From contig NZ_JAPVQY010000035.1 of NCBI RefSeq assembly GCF_027257875.1, positions 20,825 to 84,824 on the forward strand: a stretch of DNA of 64,000 nucleotides, given 5' to 3'. The translations under genes were made by a program, and so were the position numbers. The notes under the pieces were generated by a model that saw only the letters and a list, made by a program, of their open reading frames with translations, was not told the DNA's origin and searched no databases. This stretch comes from Burkholderia sp. IMCC1007 (lineage in GTDB: Bacteria > Pseudomonadota > Gammaproteobacteria > Burkholderiales > Burkholderiaceae). This document shows, piece after piece, positions 1-8,003 of this stretch (position 1 is its first letter; the number at the start of each line of letters is the position of its first letter).

Positions 1-1930
1 GCACCTTCTGGTTCGCGTGCTGACGCTGCGAGTAGTCCTTCAGGCGCACGAACACGAGACCAGAGTTCTGGCCGCGGCCCGCGAAGCTGAAGCCGTTGAC
101 CGTGAACGCCGATTCGACGATTTCCTTCTCGTCCTTCAGCAGGTAGTCGGAAATGTTCGCGAGCGTCTTCGCGGTCGTTTCCTGCGTCGAGCCCGACGGC
201 GTCTGCACGATCACGAACATCAGGCCCTGGTCTTCATCGGGCAGGAACGACTTCGGCAGGCGCACGAACAGCAGCCCGACCGCGACGATCACGACCAGAT
301 AGATGATGAGCCAGCGGCCCGAGCGCTTGATCACGTGGTGAACGCCGACGTGATACTTGTCGCGGCTGTTGTTGAACGTGCGGTTGAACCAGCCGAAGAA
401 GCCCTTCTTCTCTTCGTGATGCCCTTGCGGGATCGGCTTGAGGATCGTCGCGCACAGGGCCGGCGTCAGAATCAACGCGACGAGCACCGACAGCACCATC
501 GCCGACACGATCGTCAGCGAGAACTGACGATAGATCGCGCCGACGGAACCGCCGGAGAACGCGACCGGCACGAACACCGCCGACAGCACGAGCGCCACGC
601 CGACGAGTGCGCCGGTGATCTGGCCCATCGCCTTGCGGGTCGCCTCCTTCGGCGACAGCCCCTCTTCCGCCATCACGCGCTCGACGTTCTCGACCACCAC
701 GATCGCATCGTCGACCAGCAGGCCGATCGCGAGCACGAGGCCGAACATCGACAGCGTGTTGATCGAGAAGCCCACCAGCGACATGATCGCGAACGTGCCG
801 AGCAGCACCACCGGCACCGCGATCGTCGGGATGATCGTCGCTCGCAGGTTCTGCAGGAACAGATACATCACGAGGAACACGAGCACGATACCTTCGAGCA
901 GCGTCTTGACCACTTCCTCGATCGACAGCTTCACGAACGGCGTCGTGTCGTACGGATACTTGACGACGAGGCCGTGCGGGAAGAACGGTGCGAGCTCGTC
1001 GATCTTCGCGCGCACGGCCTTCGCGGTCGCGAGCGCGTTCGCGTTGGTCGCGAGCTGGATACCGAGTGCCGCGGTCGGCTGACCGTTGTACTTCGTGTCG
1101 AAGTTGTAGTTTTCGCCGCCGAGGCCGATCTGCGCGACGTCCTTCAGGCGCACCTGCGAACCGTCCTGGTTGACCTTCAGCAGGATGTTGCCGAACTGCT
1201 CGGGCGTCTGCAGCAGCGTCGATTCGGTGATCGTCGCCTGCAGCACGGTGCCCGGCTTGGCCGGCGTGCCGCCGATCTGGCCGCCCGCGATCTGCACGTT
1301 CTGCGCGGTGATCGCGCTCGTCACGTCGACCGGCGTGAGGCCGTAGTTGGTCAGGCGGGTCGGGTCGAGCCAGATCCGCATCGCGTACTGCGAGCCGAAC
1401 AGCGTGACGGTACCGACGCCGTTCAACCGGCTGATCGGATCCTTCACGTGCGACGCCACGAAGTTCGCGAGGTCGTACTTGTTCATGCTGCCGTCTTCGG
1501 AGTTGAAGGCGAGCACCAGCAGGAAGCTGCTGCTCGACTTCGTGACCGACAGGCCGAGCTGCTGCACGACCTGCGGCAGAACCGGCGTCGCGAGCGACAG
1601 CTTGTTCTGGACCTGAACCTGTGCGATGTCGGCGTTGGTGCCCGGCGCGAACGTCAGCGTGATCGTCGCGTTGCCCGAGTCGTCACTCGTCGACGACATG
1701 TACAGGAAGTTGTCGAGACCGCTCATCTGCTGCTCGATCACCTGCGTCACCGTGTCTTCCACCGTCTTCGCGGAAGCGCCCGGGTAGTTCGCGGTGATCT
1801 GGATCGATGGCGGCGCGATCGTCGGATACTGCGAGATCGGCAGCGTGAAGATCGCCGCAACCCCGGCCAGCATCAGGATGATGGCGATCACCCACGCGAA
1901 GATCGGGCGATCGATAAAAAACTTTGCCAT
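1..1930 (-). CDS. bpeB: RND multidrug efflux inner-membrane permease, 5' part (BpeB/AcrB family)
   Basis: This is the proton-driven inner-membrane pump of a tripartite drug efflux system. The window holds the first 643 codons; the rest lies beyond the left edge. The protein starts MAKFFIDRPIFAWVI, the standard first helix and amphipathic start of AcrB/MexB pumps. The fourth transmembrane segment near residue 407 carries the paired Asp of the proton relay (GLLVDDAIVVVENV). The start is 15 bp after the adaptor gene and is preceded by an AGGGAG ribosome site, so the two are one operon. The adaptor, divergent TetR gene and operator match Burkholderia pseudomallei bpeAB-oprB, and as I recall the RND-4 locus of B. 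cenocepacia. The outer-membrane channel gene would be the next gene to the left. The family is certain; the ortholog symbol is inferred from context. Confidence 0.93.
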   Translation of the reverse strand, partial: MAKFFIDRPIFAWVIAIILMLAGVAAIFTLPISQYPTIAPPSIQITANYPGASAKTVEDTVTQVIEQQMSGLDNFLYMSSTSDDSGNATITLTFAPGTNADIAQVQVQNKLSLATPVLPQVVQQLGLSVTKSSSSFLLVLAFNSEDGSMNKYDLANFVASHVKDPISRLNGVGTVTLFGSQYAMRIWLDPTRLTNYGLTPVDVTSAITAQNVQIAGGQIGGTPAKPGTVLQATITESTLLQTPEQFGNILLKVNQDGSQVRLKDVAQIGLGGENYNFDTKYNGQPTAALGIQLATNANALATAKAVRAKIDELAPFFPHGLVVKYPYDTTPFVKLSIEEVVKTLLEGIVLVFLVMYLFLQNLRATIIPTIAVPVVLLGTFAIMSLVGFSINTLSMFGLVLAIGLLVDDAIVVVENVERVMAEEGLSPKEATRKAMGQITGALVGVALVLSAVFVPVAFSGGSVGAIYRQFSLTIVSAMVLSVLVALILTPALCATILKPIPQGHHEEKKGFFGWFNRTFNNSRDKYHVGVHHVIKRSGRWLIIYLVVIVAVGLLFVRLPKSFLPDEDQGLMFVIVQTPSGSTQETTAKTLANISDYLLKDEKEIVESAFTVNGFSFAGRGQNSGLVFVRLKDYSQRQHANQKV

Positions 1931-1945
1931 GAAACAGGCTCCCTG

Positions 1946-3217
1946 TTATTGCGCGCTCGACGCAGCGGCGGCGCTTGCCGGAGCAGCGCCCGATGCGGCG
2001 GCGCCCGAGGCGGCTGCGGTGCCGGAACCGGCGGCGGCCGGGGCGGCGGACGCGGCAGCGCCCGAGGCGGCGACCGGTGCCGACAGCTGCGCCGGCACGG
2101 CCTTCACGGTCGCGCCCGGACGCACCTTGTCGACGCCCTGCACGATCACGCGGTCGCCCGCTTGCAGACCGCCTTCGACGACCCAGTTCTGACCCTGCAT
2201 GCCGCTCGTCTTCAGCGGATGCGGCTCGACCTTGTTGCTCGCGTTCACGACCATCGCGATCGCCTGGCCCTTCTGGTCATGCGTGACGCCGATCTGCGGC
2301 ACCAGGAACGCGTTCTGGTTCACGCCTTCCTCGATCCGTGCGCGCACGAACATCCCCGGCAGCAGCACGCGGCCCGGGTTCGGGAACACCGCGCGGATGG
2401 TGACCGAGCCCGTCGTCTGGTCGACCGTCACGTCCGAGAACTGCAGCTTGCCGGCTTCCGAATAGGTCTTGCCGTCTTCGAGGATCAGCGACACCTTCGC
2501 GGCGCCCGGGCCGCTCGTCTTCAGGCGGCCGCTCTGCACGTCCTGGCGCAGCTTCAGCCCGTCGAGGCTCGACTGCGTGAGATCGACGTAGACCGGGTCG
2601 AGCTGCTGCACCGTCGACATCAGCGTCGCCTGGCTCGCCTGCACGTACGCGCCCGGCGTGACCTGCGAAATGCCGACGCGGCCGGTGATCGGCGACACGA
2701 CGTCCGTATAGCCGAGGTTGATCTGCGCGGTCTCGACCGCTGCCTTGCCGGCCGCGACGTCCGCCGCGGCCTGCCCTTGCGTGGCCACCGCGTTGTCGTA
2801 GTCCTGCTTGCTGACCGCGTTCGCGGCGACCAGCACCTTGTAGCGCGCGACCAGCGCGTTCTGCGTGACGAGGTTCGCCTGCGCCTTCGCGAGCGTCGCC
2901 TTCGCGCTGTTCAGCTGCGCGAGGTACGGCGCGGGATCGATCTTGTAGAGGCGCTGGCCGGCCTTGACGTCGCCGCCTTCGGTGAATTCACGGCGCAGCA
3001 CGATGCCGTCGACCCGCGCGCGCACCTGCGCGACGAGGAATGCGCTGGTGCGGCCCGGCAGTTCGGTGAAGACCGGTACGTTTTGCGGCTGGACGGTGAC
3101 GACGCCGACTTCCGGCGTTTGCGGCGGCGGTGCCGATTCTTTTTTCCCGCACGCGGCCAGGAAAACGGCGGCCGTCGCGACAGTGATTAAGCGGTATGGA
3201 ACCCGTTCGACGCGCAT
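1946..3217 (-). CDS. bpeA: RND efflux periplasmic adaptor lipoprotein (BpeA/AcrA family)
   Basis: This 423-residue membrane-fusion protein links the RND pump to an outer-membrane channel. The start at 3217 gives a lipoprotein signal peptide with lipobox LAAC followed by GKKE, so the mature protein should be anchored by a lipidated Cys near residue 22. An upstream in-frame start at 3352 would bury the signal peptide and was rejected. The barrel-sandwich hybrid and hairpin region is seen in VDGIVLRREFTEGGDVKAG and the following Ala-rich helices; a second lipoyl half follows (VVSPITGRVGISQVTPGAYV). The C-terminus is a long Ala/Pro/Ser-rich tail, common in Burkholderia adaptors. It is the first gene of the operon, and its promoter overlaps the inverted repeat at 3457-3480. 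Confidence 0.93.
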   Translation of the reverse strand: MRVERVPYRLITVATAAVFLAACGKKESAPPPQTPEVGVVTVQPQNVPVFTELPGRTSAFLVAQVRARVDGIVLRREFTEGGDVKAGQRLYKIDPAPYLAQLNSAKATLAKAQANLVTQNALVARYKVLVAANAVSKQDYDNAVATQGQAAADVAAGKAAVETAQINLGYTDVVSPITGRVGISQVTPGAYVQASQATLMSTVQQLDPVYVDLTQSSLDGLKLRQDVQSGRLKTSGPGAAKVSLILEDGKTYSEAGKLQFSDVTVDQTTGSVTIRAVFPNPGRVLLPGMFVRARIEEGVNQNAFLVPQIGVTHDQKGQAIAMVVNASNKVEPHPLKTSGMQGQNWVVEGGLQAGDRVIVQGVDKVRPGATVKAVPAQLSAPVAASGAAASAAPAAAGSGTAAASGAAASGAAPASAAAASSAQ

Positions 3218-3452
3218 GGAGCGACCTCTTGTATAACCAATGGAATGAGTGCCGCGCCCGACCGGAGCGCAACACGGATGCGCCTCGCGGCGCTGATCGA
3301 ACACCTGAATTACTGGACTGCTGGATACAGCAAGCCGGCACGAAACATCCATGCCGACGAGATGCCGCGAACTGCGGATTGTGACTTGGGGCGGAATCAG
3401 CAGAGTGGGATATTAACTGATTGCCACTTGGGTCATTCGATCGTAGGGTGGT

Positions 3453-3482
3453 ATTGTATATACATTCACGAATGTATGTAAA
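3453..3482 (-). promoter_or_regulatory. Probable sigma-70 promoter of the bpeAB operon
   Basis: Read on the minus strand, a -35 like hexamer TTTACA (3482-3477) is followed after 18 bp by a -10 like TACAAT (3458-3453). A TATACA with 16-bp spacing is the alternative -10. The inverted repeat at 3457-3480 fills the spacer, the arrangement expected for direct repression of the efflux operon. Confidence 0.55.
3457..3480. promoter_or_regulatory. TetR/AcrR-type operator (24-bp inverted repeat)
   Basis: The arms TATATACATT and AATGTATGTA flank a central CACG; nine of ten arm positions are complementary. The inner core, ATACATTC and GAATGTAT around AC, is a perfect palindrome. The site closely resembles the known E. 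coli AcrR operator, whose arms are TACATACATT and AATGTATGTA. It lies between bpeA and the TetR-type gene and over the bpeA promoter, so it is the predicted binding site of the regulator encoded at 3615. Confidence 0.8.
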
Positions 3483-3614
3483 AAGCCCGCGCGCCCGTCG
3501 CCAACTGCCACGTCTTACGAATCATTACCACTCGCAAGCATAGCGGCTCCACGCGATCGCGACGAGCGTTGCAGACCCTATATTCACCTACGATCGATCC
3601 ATTCAGGCCTGCAC

Positions 3615-4256
3615 ATGGTCAGACGCACCAAGGAGGAGGCGCTCGAGACGCGCAACCGCATTCTCGACGCCGCCGAGCACGTGTTCTTCGAGAAAGGCGT
3701 GTCGCACACGTCGCTCGCGGACATCGCCCATCACGCCGGCGTGACGCGCGGCGCGATCTACTGGCATTTCGCGAACAAGAGCGAACTGTTCGACGCGATG
3801 TTCGACCGCGTGTTTCTGCCGATCGACGAACTGAAGACGATGCCGCTCGACGCACCGGGCGGCAATCCGCTCGAGAAGATCCGCAAGATCCTGATCTGGT
3901 GCCTGCTCGGCGTGCAGCGCGACTCGCAGCTGCGGCGCGTGTTCAGCATCCTGTTCATGAAGTGCGAATACGTCGCCGATATGGAGCCGTTGTTACAGCG
4001 CAACCGCGCGGGGATGAGCGAGGCGCTGCACGCGATCGACGCCGACCTCGCGGTGGCCGTGCGACTCAAGCTGCTGCCCGAGCGGCTCGACACGTGGCGC
4101 GCGACGCTGATGCTGCACACGCTGGTGAGCGGCTTCGTGCGCGACATGCTGATGCTGCCCGACGAGATCGATGCCGAGCAGCATGCGGAAAAGCTCGTCG
4201 ACGGCTGCTTCGACATGCTGCGCTGCAGCCCCGCGATGCTGAAAGCGGACGACTGA
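3615..4256 (+). CDS. bpeR: TetR/AcrR-family repressor of the divergent efflux operon
   Basis: This 213-residue TetR-family repressor has an N-terminal helix-turn-helix at about residues 10-55 with the AcrR-like signature TRGAIYWHFANKSELF. The C-terminal ligand-binding domain is the MAATS type found in AcrR, TtgR and BpeR (LRRVFSILFMKCEYV, with a GFVRDMLML segment near the end). Length is normal for AcrR. It is divergent from the efflux genes, and an AcrR-like operator lies between them. By family precedent, substrate binding releases the protein from DNA and derepresses the pump. The symbol is inferred from locus structure. Confidence 0.9.
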   Translation: MVRRTKEEALETRNRILDAAEHVFFEKGVSHTSLADIAHHAGVTRGAIYWHFANKSELFDAMFDRVFLPIDELKTMPLDAPGGNPLEKIRKILIWCLLGVQRDSQLRRVFSILFMKCEYVADMEPLLQRNRAGMSEALHAIDADLAVAVRLKLLPERLDTWRATLMLHTLVSGFVRDMLMLPDEIDAEQHAEKLVDGCFDMLRCSPAMLKADD

Positions 4257-4379
4257 CGCTCGCCCCGGCGACGGCGCGATACGCGCCGTTTCATCGTCAT
4301 CGGCGGCCCGTCGTGCCGGCCGCGCACGGGCGGCGGCGTCGCGCCGCCCGATCGATTCCCCTGCCCTCCCCCGGTTCGC

Positions 4380-5033
4380 TCACGCCGCCTTCGCGCGTTG
4401 CGCACGAGCCCGCCGGTTCGACGCGGCCACCGAATCGCGCGCGGGCATCGCCGTGCCGGCGAGTCCGGCGATCCACGCATCGGTCGACATCACTGCCGCG
4501 AAATTCGACTGGAACACCACCGTGTACGCGCGGTGAATCTCCTCGGCGCTCACCGCGCCCGCTTCATTCTCGTAAGGCAACGCGCCGGTCGCGTCCGCCA
4601 GATACTCGACGTTCAACCCCGCGTGCGCCGCGTGATAGACCGTCGATGCATTGCAGTTGTGCGTCATGTAGCCGGCGACCGCGAGCGTGTCGACCCCATG
4701 CGCGGCGAGCCACGCGGCGAGGTCGGTGCCGGCGAACGCGCTGGCTTGCGCCTTCACGATCAGATGCGCGTACGGCCGCCCGGCGACGACCGGATGCAGC
4801 GCGACGCCGTCCGTGCCGGGCGCGAAGATCGGCGCGCCGGCCGGCGCGACATGCTGGACCACGATCACGGGCACGCCGGCCGCATGCGCGGCGTCGATCG
4901 CGCGGCCGACGTTCGCGAGCGACGCGTCGACGGGCGGATACTCGATCGGCAGGTTGCCCGTCACGTATTCGTTCTGGACATCGATCACGATGAGGGCGCG
5001 GCGGGACGCGGAAGACGATGCGGCGTTCGACAT
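4380..5033 (-). CDS. Cysteine hydrolase, isochorismatase-like family
   Basis: This 217-residue protein has the isochorismatase-like fold. The N-terminal strand VIDVQNEYVTG supplies the catalytic Asp. The nucleophilic Cys lies in the family motif VAGYMTHNCNAST, preceded by the usual cis-peptide region. Substrates in this family include nicotinamide, N-carbamoyl compounds and isochorismate, and I cannot assign one here. The start at 5033 has a GGAG site; an upstream start at 5102 only adds a low-complexity leader. It is divergent from the GlxA-type regulator at 5186, which likely controls it. Confidence 0.85.
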   Translation of the reverse strand: MSNAASSSASRRALIVIDVQNEYVTGNLPIEYPPVDASLANVGRAIDAAHAAGVPVIVVQHVAPAGAPIFAPGTDGVALHPVVAGRPYAHLIVKAQASAFAGTDLAAWLAAHGVDTLAVAGYMTHNCNASTVYHAAHAGLNVEYLADATGALPYENEAGAVSAEEIHRAYTVVFQSNFAAVMSTDAWIAGLAGTAMPARDSVAASNRRARAQRAKAA

Positions 5034-5185
5034 GGGTGGCTCCGGGTTCGACGGCGCCGCCCCGCTCCGGAACGGAGCAGCTGGCAGCGCGATGCGATGC
5101 ATTGTCGGATCGCAACGCGCACGCGGACAGTGGCCCGATTGCCATTCTTCGATAGAATCGGGCCATCGCCATCCCGGAGCCCGTC

Positions 5186-6187
5186 ATGAGCGCCGTTGCG
5201 TCGCCCGTTGCCGCTGCCCCGACCGTCGTCGCCGTGATCGCGTACGACGGCATCAGCCCGTTCCACCTGTCAGTGCCGTCCGTCGTGTTCGGCAAGGAGC
5301 GCGATGCGGCCGCGACGCCCGCGTTCGAGTTCCGCGTGTGCTCGGCCGAGCGCGGCCCGCTCGCGACGACGGGCGGCTTCACGATCACCGCGCCGTACGG
5401 GCTCGATGCGCTCGACGACGCGGACATCGTGATCGTGCCGGCGTGGCGCGACCCGGACGAAGCGCCGCCCGACGTCATGCTGGACGCGGTGCGCGCAGCC
5501 GCCGCGCGCGGCGCGCAGCTCGTCGGCCTGTGTCTCGGCGCGTACGTGCTCGCCGCGGCCGGGCTGCTCGATGGCCGGCCGGCCACGACGCACTGGGCGT
5601 GGGCCGACGACTTCGCGCAGCGCTTTCCGCGCGTGAAGCTCGACCCCGACGTGCTGTACGTCGACGACGGCAACCTGATGACGTCGGCCGGCACGGCCGC
5701 GGGGCTCGACTGCTGCCTGCACGTGGTGCGCCGCCGCTTCGGCTCGGACGCGGCGAACCAGATCGCGCGCCGCCTCGTGATCCCGCCGCACCGCCAGGGC
5801 GGACAGGCGCAATACGTGCCGCAGCCGGTCGCTGCGCATCCGCGCGACGCGCGGCTCGCGGCGCTGCTCGACTGGGTGCGCGCGCATCTGGACGTCGCGC
5901 ACAGCGTCGATTCGCTCGCCGAGCGCGTGCTGATGAGCCGGCGCACGTTCACGCGTCATTTCCGCCAGGCCACCGGCACGACCGTCACCGCGTGGCTGCA
6001 GGCCGAGCGGCTTACGCGCGCGCAGCATCTGCTGGAAACCACCGGCCAATCGATCGATGCGATCGCGCAGGCGGCCGGGTACGGGTCGAGCGTGTCGCTG
6101 CGCCAGCATTTCGCCGGCGCGCTCGGCACGTCGCCATCGGCCTATCGGAGGGAATTTCGCGGCGCCGGAACCGACGCGCGACGGTAG
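5186..6187 (+). CDS. GlxA-family AraC-type transcriptional regulator
   Basis: This 333-residue regulator combines an N-terminal DJ-1/PfpI domain (residues about 12-190) with a C-terminal AraC double helix-turn-helix (about 220-325, SRRTFTRHFRQATGTTVTAW). The DJ-1 nucleophile-elbow region reads LVGLCLGAYVLAAAG, so the Cys is kept, but such domains usually act as ligand sensors. The start has a GGAG site (cccggagcccgtc). It is divergent from the cysteine hydrolase, with about 150 bp between them. Regulators of this kind usually activate a neighbouring catabolic hydrolase, so the hydrolase is the predicted target. Confidence 0.88.
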   Translation: MSAVASPVAAAPTVVAVIAYDGISPFHLSVPSVVFGKERDAAATPAFEFRVCSAERGPLATTGGFTITAPYGLDALDDADIVIVPAWRDPDEAPPDVMLDAVRAAAARGAQLVGLCLGAYVLAAAGLLDGRPATTHWAWADDFAQRFPRVKLDPDVLYVDDGNLMTSAGTAAGLDCCLHVVRRRFGSDAANQIARRLVIPPHRQGGQAQYVPQPVAAHPRDARLAALLDWVRAHLDVAHSVDSLAERVLMSRRTFTRHFRQATGTTVTAWLQAERLTRAQHLLETTGQSIDAIAQAAGYGSSVSLRQHFAGALGTSPSAYRREFRGAGTDARR

Positions 6188-6242
6188 CGGCCGCCGCCGC
6201 GGCGAGCGCCGGCCGCCGGCAGCCGGCCACGCGGCGGCGCGC

Positions 6243-6953
6243 TCAGGCGCCGTTGATCCAGCGCGCCGCGTAAAGCAGCAGCGCGACGAACACGATGATC
6301 GCCGCCCATACCCACACGGGCAGCGGGCCGGATCCGCGATGATGGAGCGCACTGGTCGCGCGGCCGCTCAGCGCGCCGCCCAGGTGCGGCGGCAGCGGAC
6401 GCTTCGTCGCGGCCATGATCGACGCGGGCCGCAGGAACACGTGCTGGCGACGCTGCGGGCCCGGGCGCGCACGGTTCGGCACGAGTCCGTGCTTCGCCTG
6501 CACGACCGCGCAGAACTCGCGGAAGAAATCGTCGGTCCACTCGCGCAGCGCGTTCTCGATCTGCCGCCCCGGCAATTCCGCGAGCGGCCCGCTCGCGGTC
6601 GCCCACACCACGTAGTCGATGCACGTCGCGCCGGCGTCAGCGTCGTCCGGCAGCAGCATGAGTTCGACCTGGCCGCGCAGCGCCCCGAGGCCGTCGGCCC
6701 GCGCCTTGAAGCTGAGCACGCGGCGCGGCTGCCCTTCCGCATCGCCCTGCTCGGCCGCCGAATGCGCACGCACGTCGTAGCGCGCGCGCAGCGGGCCGAG
6801 CGGCACCGTGATCGTGAGCGCGAACTCGCCGTGCGGCAGCTTCACGAACGATTCGCAATGGTCGAAGCTCGCGCGCAGCAGCGCGAGATCCTCGAACGCG
6901 TCCCGCACGATCGCCCGCGCGAGCGGGACGCGTAACGTGTCGTTCAGTTCCAT
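6243..6953 (-). CDS. SRPBCC/CoxG-like protein with C-terminal membrane anchor
   Basis: This 236-residue protein starts at 6953 after a strong GGGGAGG site. The first 150 residues look like a CoxG/SRPBCC fold that could bind a hydrophobic ligand: it begins MELNDTLRVPLARAIVRDAFEDL, and a mid-domain GPLAELPGRQIENAL matches the CoxG pattern (SEE-type start, then GLLARVGQRLI-like region). The C-terminus carries one hydrophobic segment (VWVWAAIIVFVALLLYAA), so it is probably tail-anchored. It follows the DUF427 gene by 28 bp in the same direction. The function is unknown, and the CoxG assignment is moderately certain. Confidence 0.65.
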   Translation of the reverse strand: MELNDTLRVPLARAIVRDAFEDLALLRASFDHCESFVKLPHGEFALTITVPLGPLRARYDVRAHSAAEQGDAEGQPRRVLSFKARADGLGALRGQVELMLLPDDADAGATCIDYVVWATASGPLAELPGRQIENALREWTDDFFREFCAVVQAKHGLVPNRARPGPQRRQHVFLRPASIMAATKRPLPPHLGGALSGRATSALHHRGSGPLPVWVWAAIIVFVALLLYAARWINGA

Positions 6954-6981
6954 GATGCCTCCCCGATGAACGCGTGCCGCA

Positions 6982-7335
6982 TCAGGATGTTTCGATGAGA
7001 CTGTCGATCCGTGCCGGGTCGAAGGCAACGTAGTGCGCAAGCACGGACGCGGCGGGCCGCGGTTGCTCGTAACTCCATGCGGCGTTCTCGATCACGCCGT
7101 CTTCGGTCTGTAGATCGAAATGCACGGCCTCGCCCCGCAACGGACAGACCGTCGTGTGGCCCGACTTCACGAGCCGGCGCATGTTGACGTCGTCGCGCGG
7201 CAGGTAGTGCGTGTCCGGCAAATCCGCTTCGCGCACCGTCAGCGCACCCTGCGAATCGGCATACGTGATGCCGCGATGGATCACCCGCACGCGATGGCGG
7301 TTCGGCACGATTTCGAGGCGAGGGGAATCGGACAT
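6982..7335 (-). CDS. DUF427 family protein
   Basis: This 117-residue protein has the DUF427 pattern: an early RVRVIHRGITYADSQGAL strand pair, a YLPRDDVNM motif, then a conserved Cys-containing CPLRGEAVHFDL and a terminal AWSYEQP. The start at 7335 has an AAGGAG site. The family forms a small beta-tent fold and has no agreed biochemical role. It is the first gene of a probable two-gene unit with the CoxG-like gene. Confidence 0.85.
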   Translation of the reverse strand: MSDSPRLEIVPNRHRVRVIHRGITYADSQGALTVREADLPDTHYLPRDDVNMRRLVKSGHTTVCPLRGEAVHFDLQTEDGVIENAAWSYEQPRPAASVLAHYVAFDPARIDSLIETS

Positions 7336-7383
7336 CGTTTCTCCTTCGGACGGCTCCGGCACGCAAGCCGGACGCTGGAAACG

Positions 7384-7412
7384 AAAAAGCCACGGCGCGC
7401 AGCCGTGGCTTT
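7384..7412 (-). terminator. Rho-independent terminator of the gene at 7471-7908
   Basis: The stem AAAGCCACGGC (7386-7396) pairs perfectly with GCCGTGGCTTT (7402-7412) around a 5-nt loop. On the minus strand it ends in a T-run. It lies about 60 nt downstream of the small secreted protein gene. Confidence 0.85.
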
Positions 7413-7470
7413 CATTATGGGCGAAACTTCGTCCGATTGTGCGACCCCGGACGGGGCCGCGGCCGACAAT

Positions 7471-7908
7471 CTATTGCGCGCTCCACTGGAACGCCGCTTT
7501 CGCGCCGCCCTTCGAACCGACCGTGACCGCGCGCGACTCGTCGCTGCCCTGATACGACGCGTGGACCGTGTAGCGCCCCGGCGGCAGCTTCACGAGCATG
7601 TACGGCCCGCGGGCGTCCGTCTTCAGCACCTCGTTGTTCTTGCCGTCGACGATCCGCACGTGGACGTCGGCCAGATATTCACCGCCCTGGCCGGTGAAGC
7701 GCAGCGCCAGCGGCCACGCCGATTCGTTGCGCTCGAATGCCGTCGACTGATCCTTGCCGATGCCGCCGGACACGAAGCTCACGTCGCCCTGCTGGGTCGC
7801 GGCGGGCAAGTCGTCCGACTGCGCGTACGCGCCGGTCGCGACGGTTGCGAGGCCTGCGGCCAGCGCCGCCGCGACGGTAAATCGGGACAGATTGCGTAGA
7901 TATTGCAT
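7471..7908 (-). CDS. Small secreted protein with carboxypeptidase-regulatory-like beta domain
   Basis: This 145-residue protein has a clear Sec signal peptide (first about 29 residues, ending ATGAYAQS). It is followed by a beta-rich domain whose DVHVRIVDGKNNEVLKTDA...LPPGRYTVHASY pattern is typical of carboxypeptidase-regulatory or transthyretin-like folds. It should be periplasmic. It sits directly downstream of the HtrA gene and has its own terminator. A role in envelope maintenance is suggested only by location. Confidence 0.75.
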   Translation of the reverse strand: MQYLRNLSRFTVAAALAAGLATVATGAYAQSDDLPAATQQGDVSFVSGGIGKDQSTAFERNESAWPLALRFTGQGGEYLADVHVRIVDGKNNEVLKTDARGPYMLVKLPPGRYTVHASYQGSDESRAVTVGSKGGAKAAFQWSAQ

Positions 7909-8003
7909 GGCTCTCTCCTTTAGGGTCGGAACACAGCACTACGAAGCCGAATGACGGCGGCGCCCGCCGCGGCCGGCCAGGGCCGGCCCGCAACGATCAC
8001 CGG

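Larger units (their letters stand above)
3218..3614. other. Divergent control region between bpeA and bpeR
   Basis: This 397-bp gap separates the efflux operon (minus) from its TetR-type regulator (plus). It is clearly richer in A+T around 3410-3480 than the flanking genes. It holds the AcrR-like inverted repeat and the minus-strand promoter listed separately. I see no convincing open frame or RNA in the rest. Confidence 0.7.

Noticed and set aside
17..3190. A 1057-codon plus-strand open frame across the efflux genes
   Set aside because: It spans two real minus-strand genes and has the skewed composition of antisense frames.
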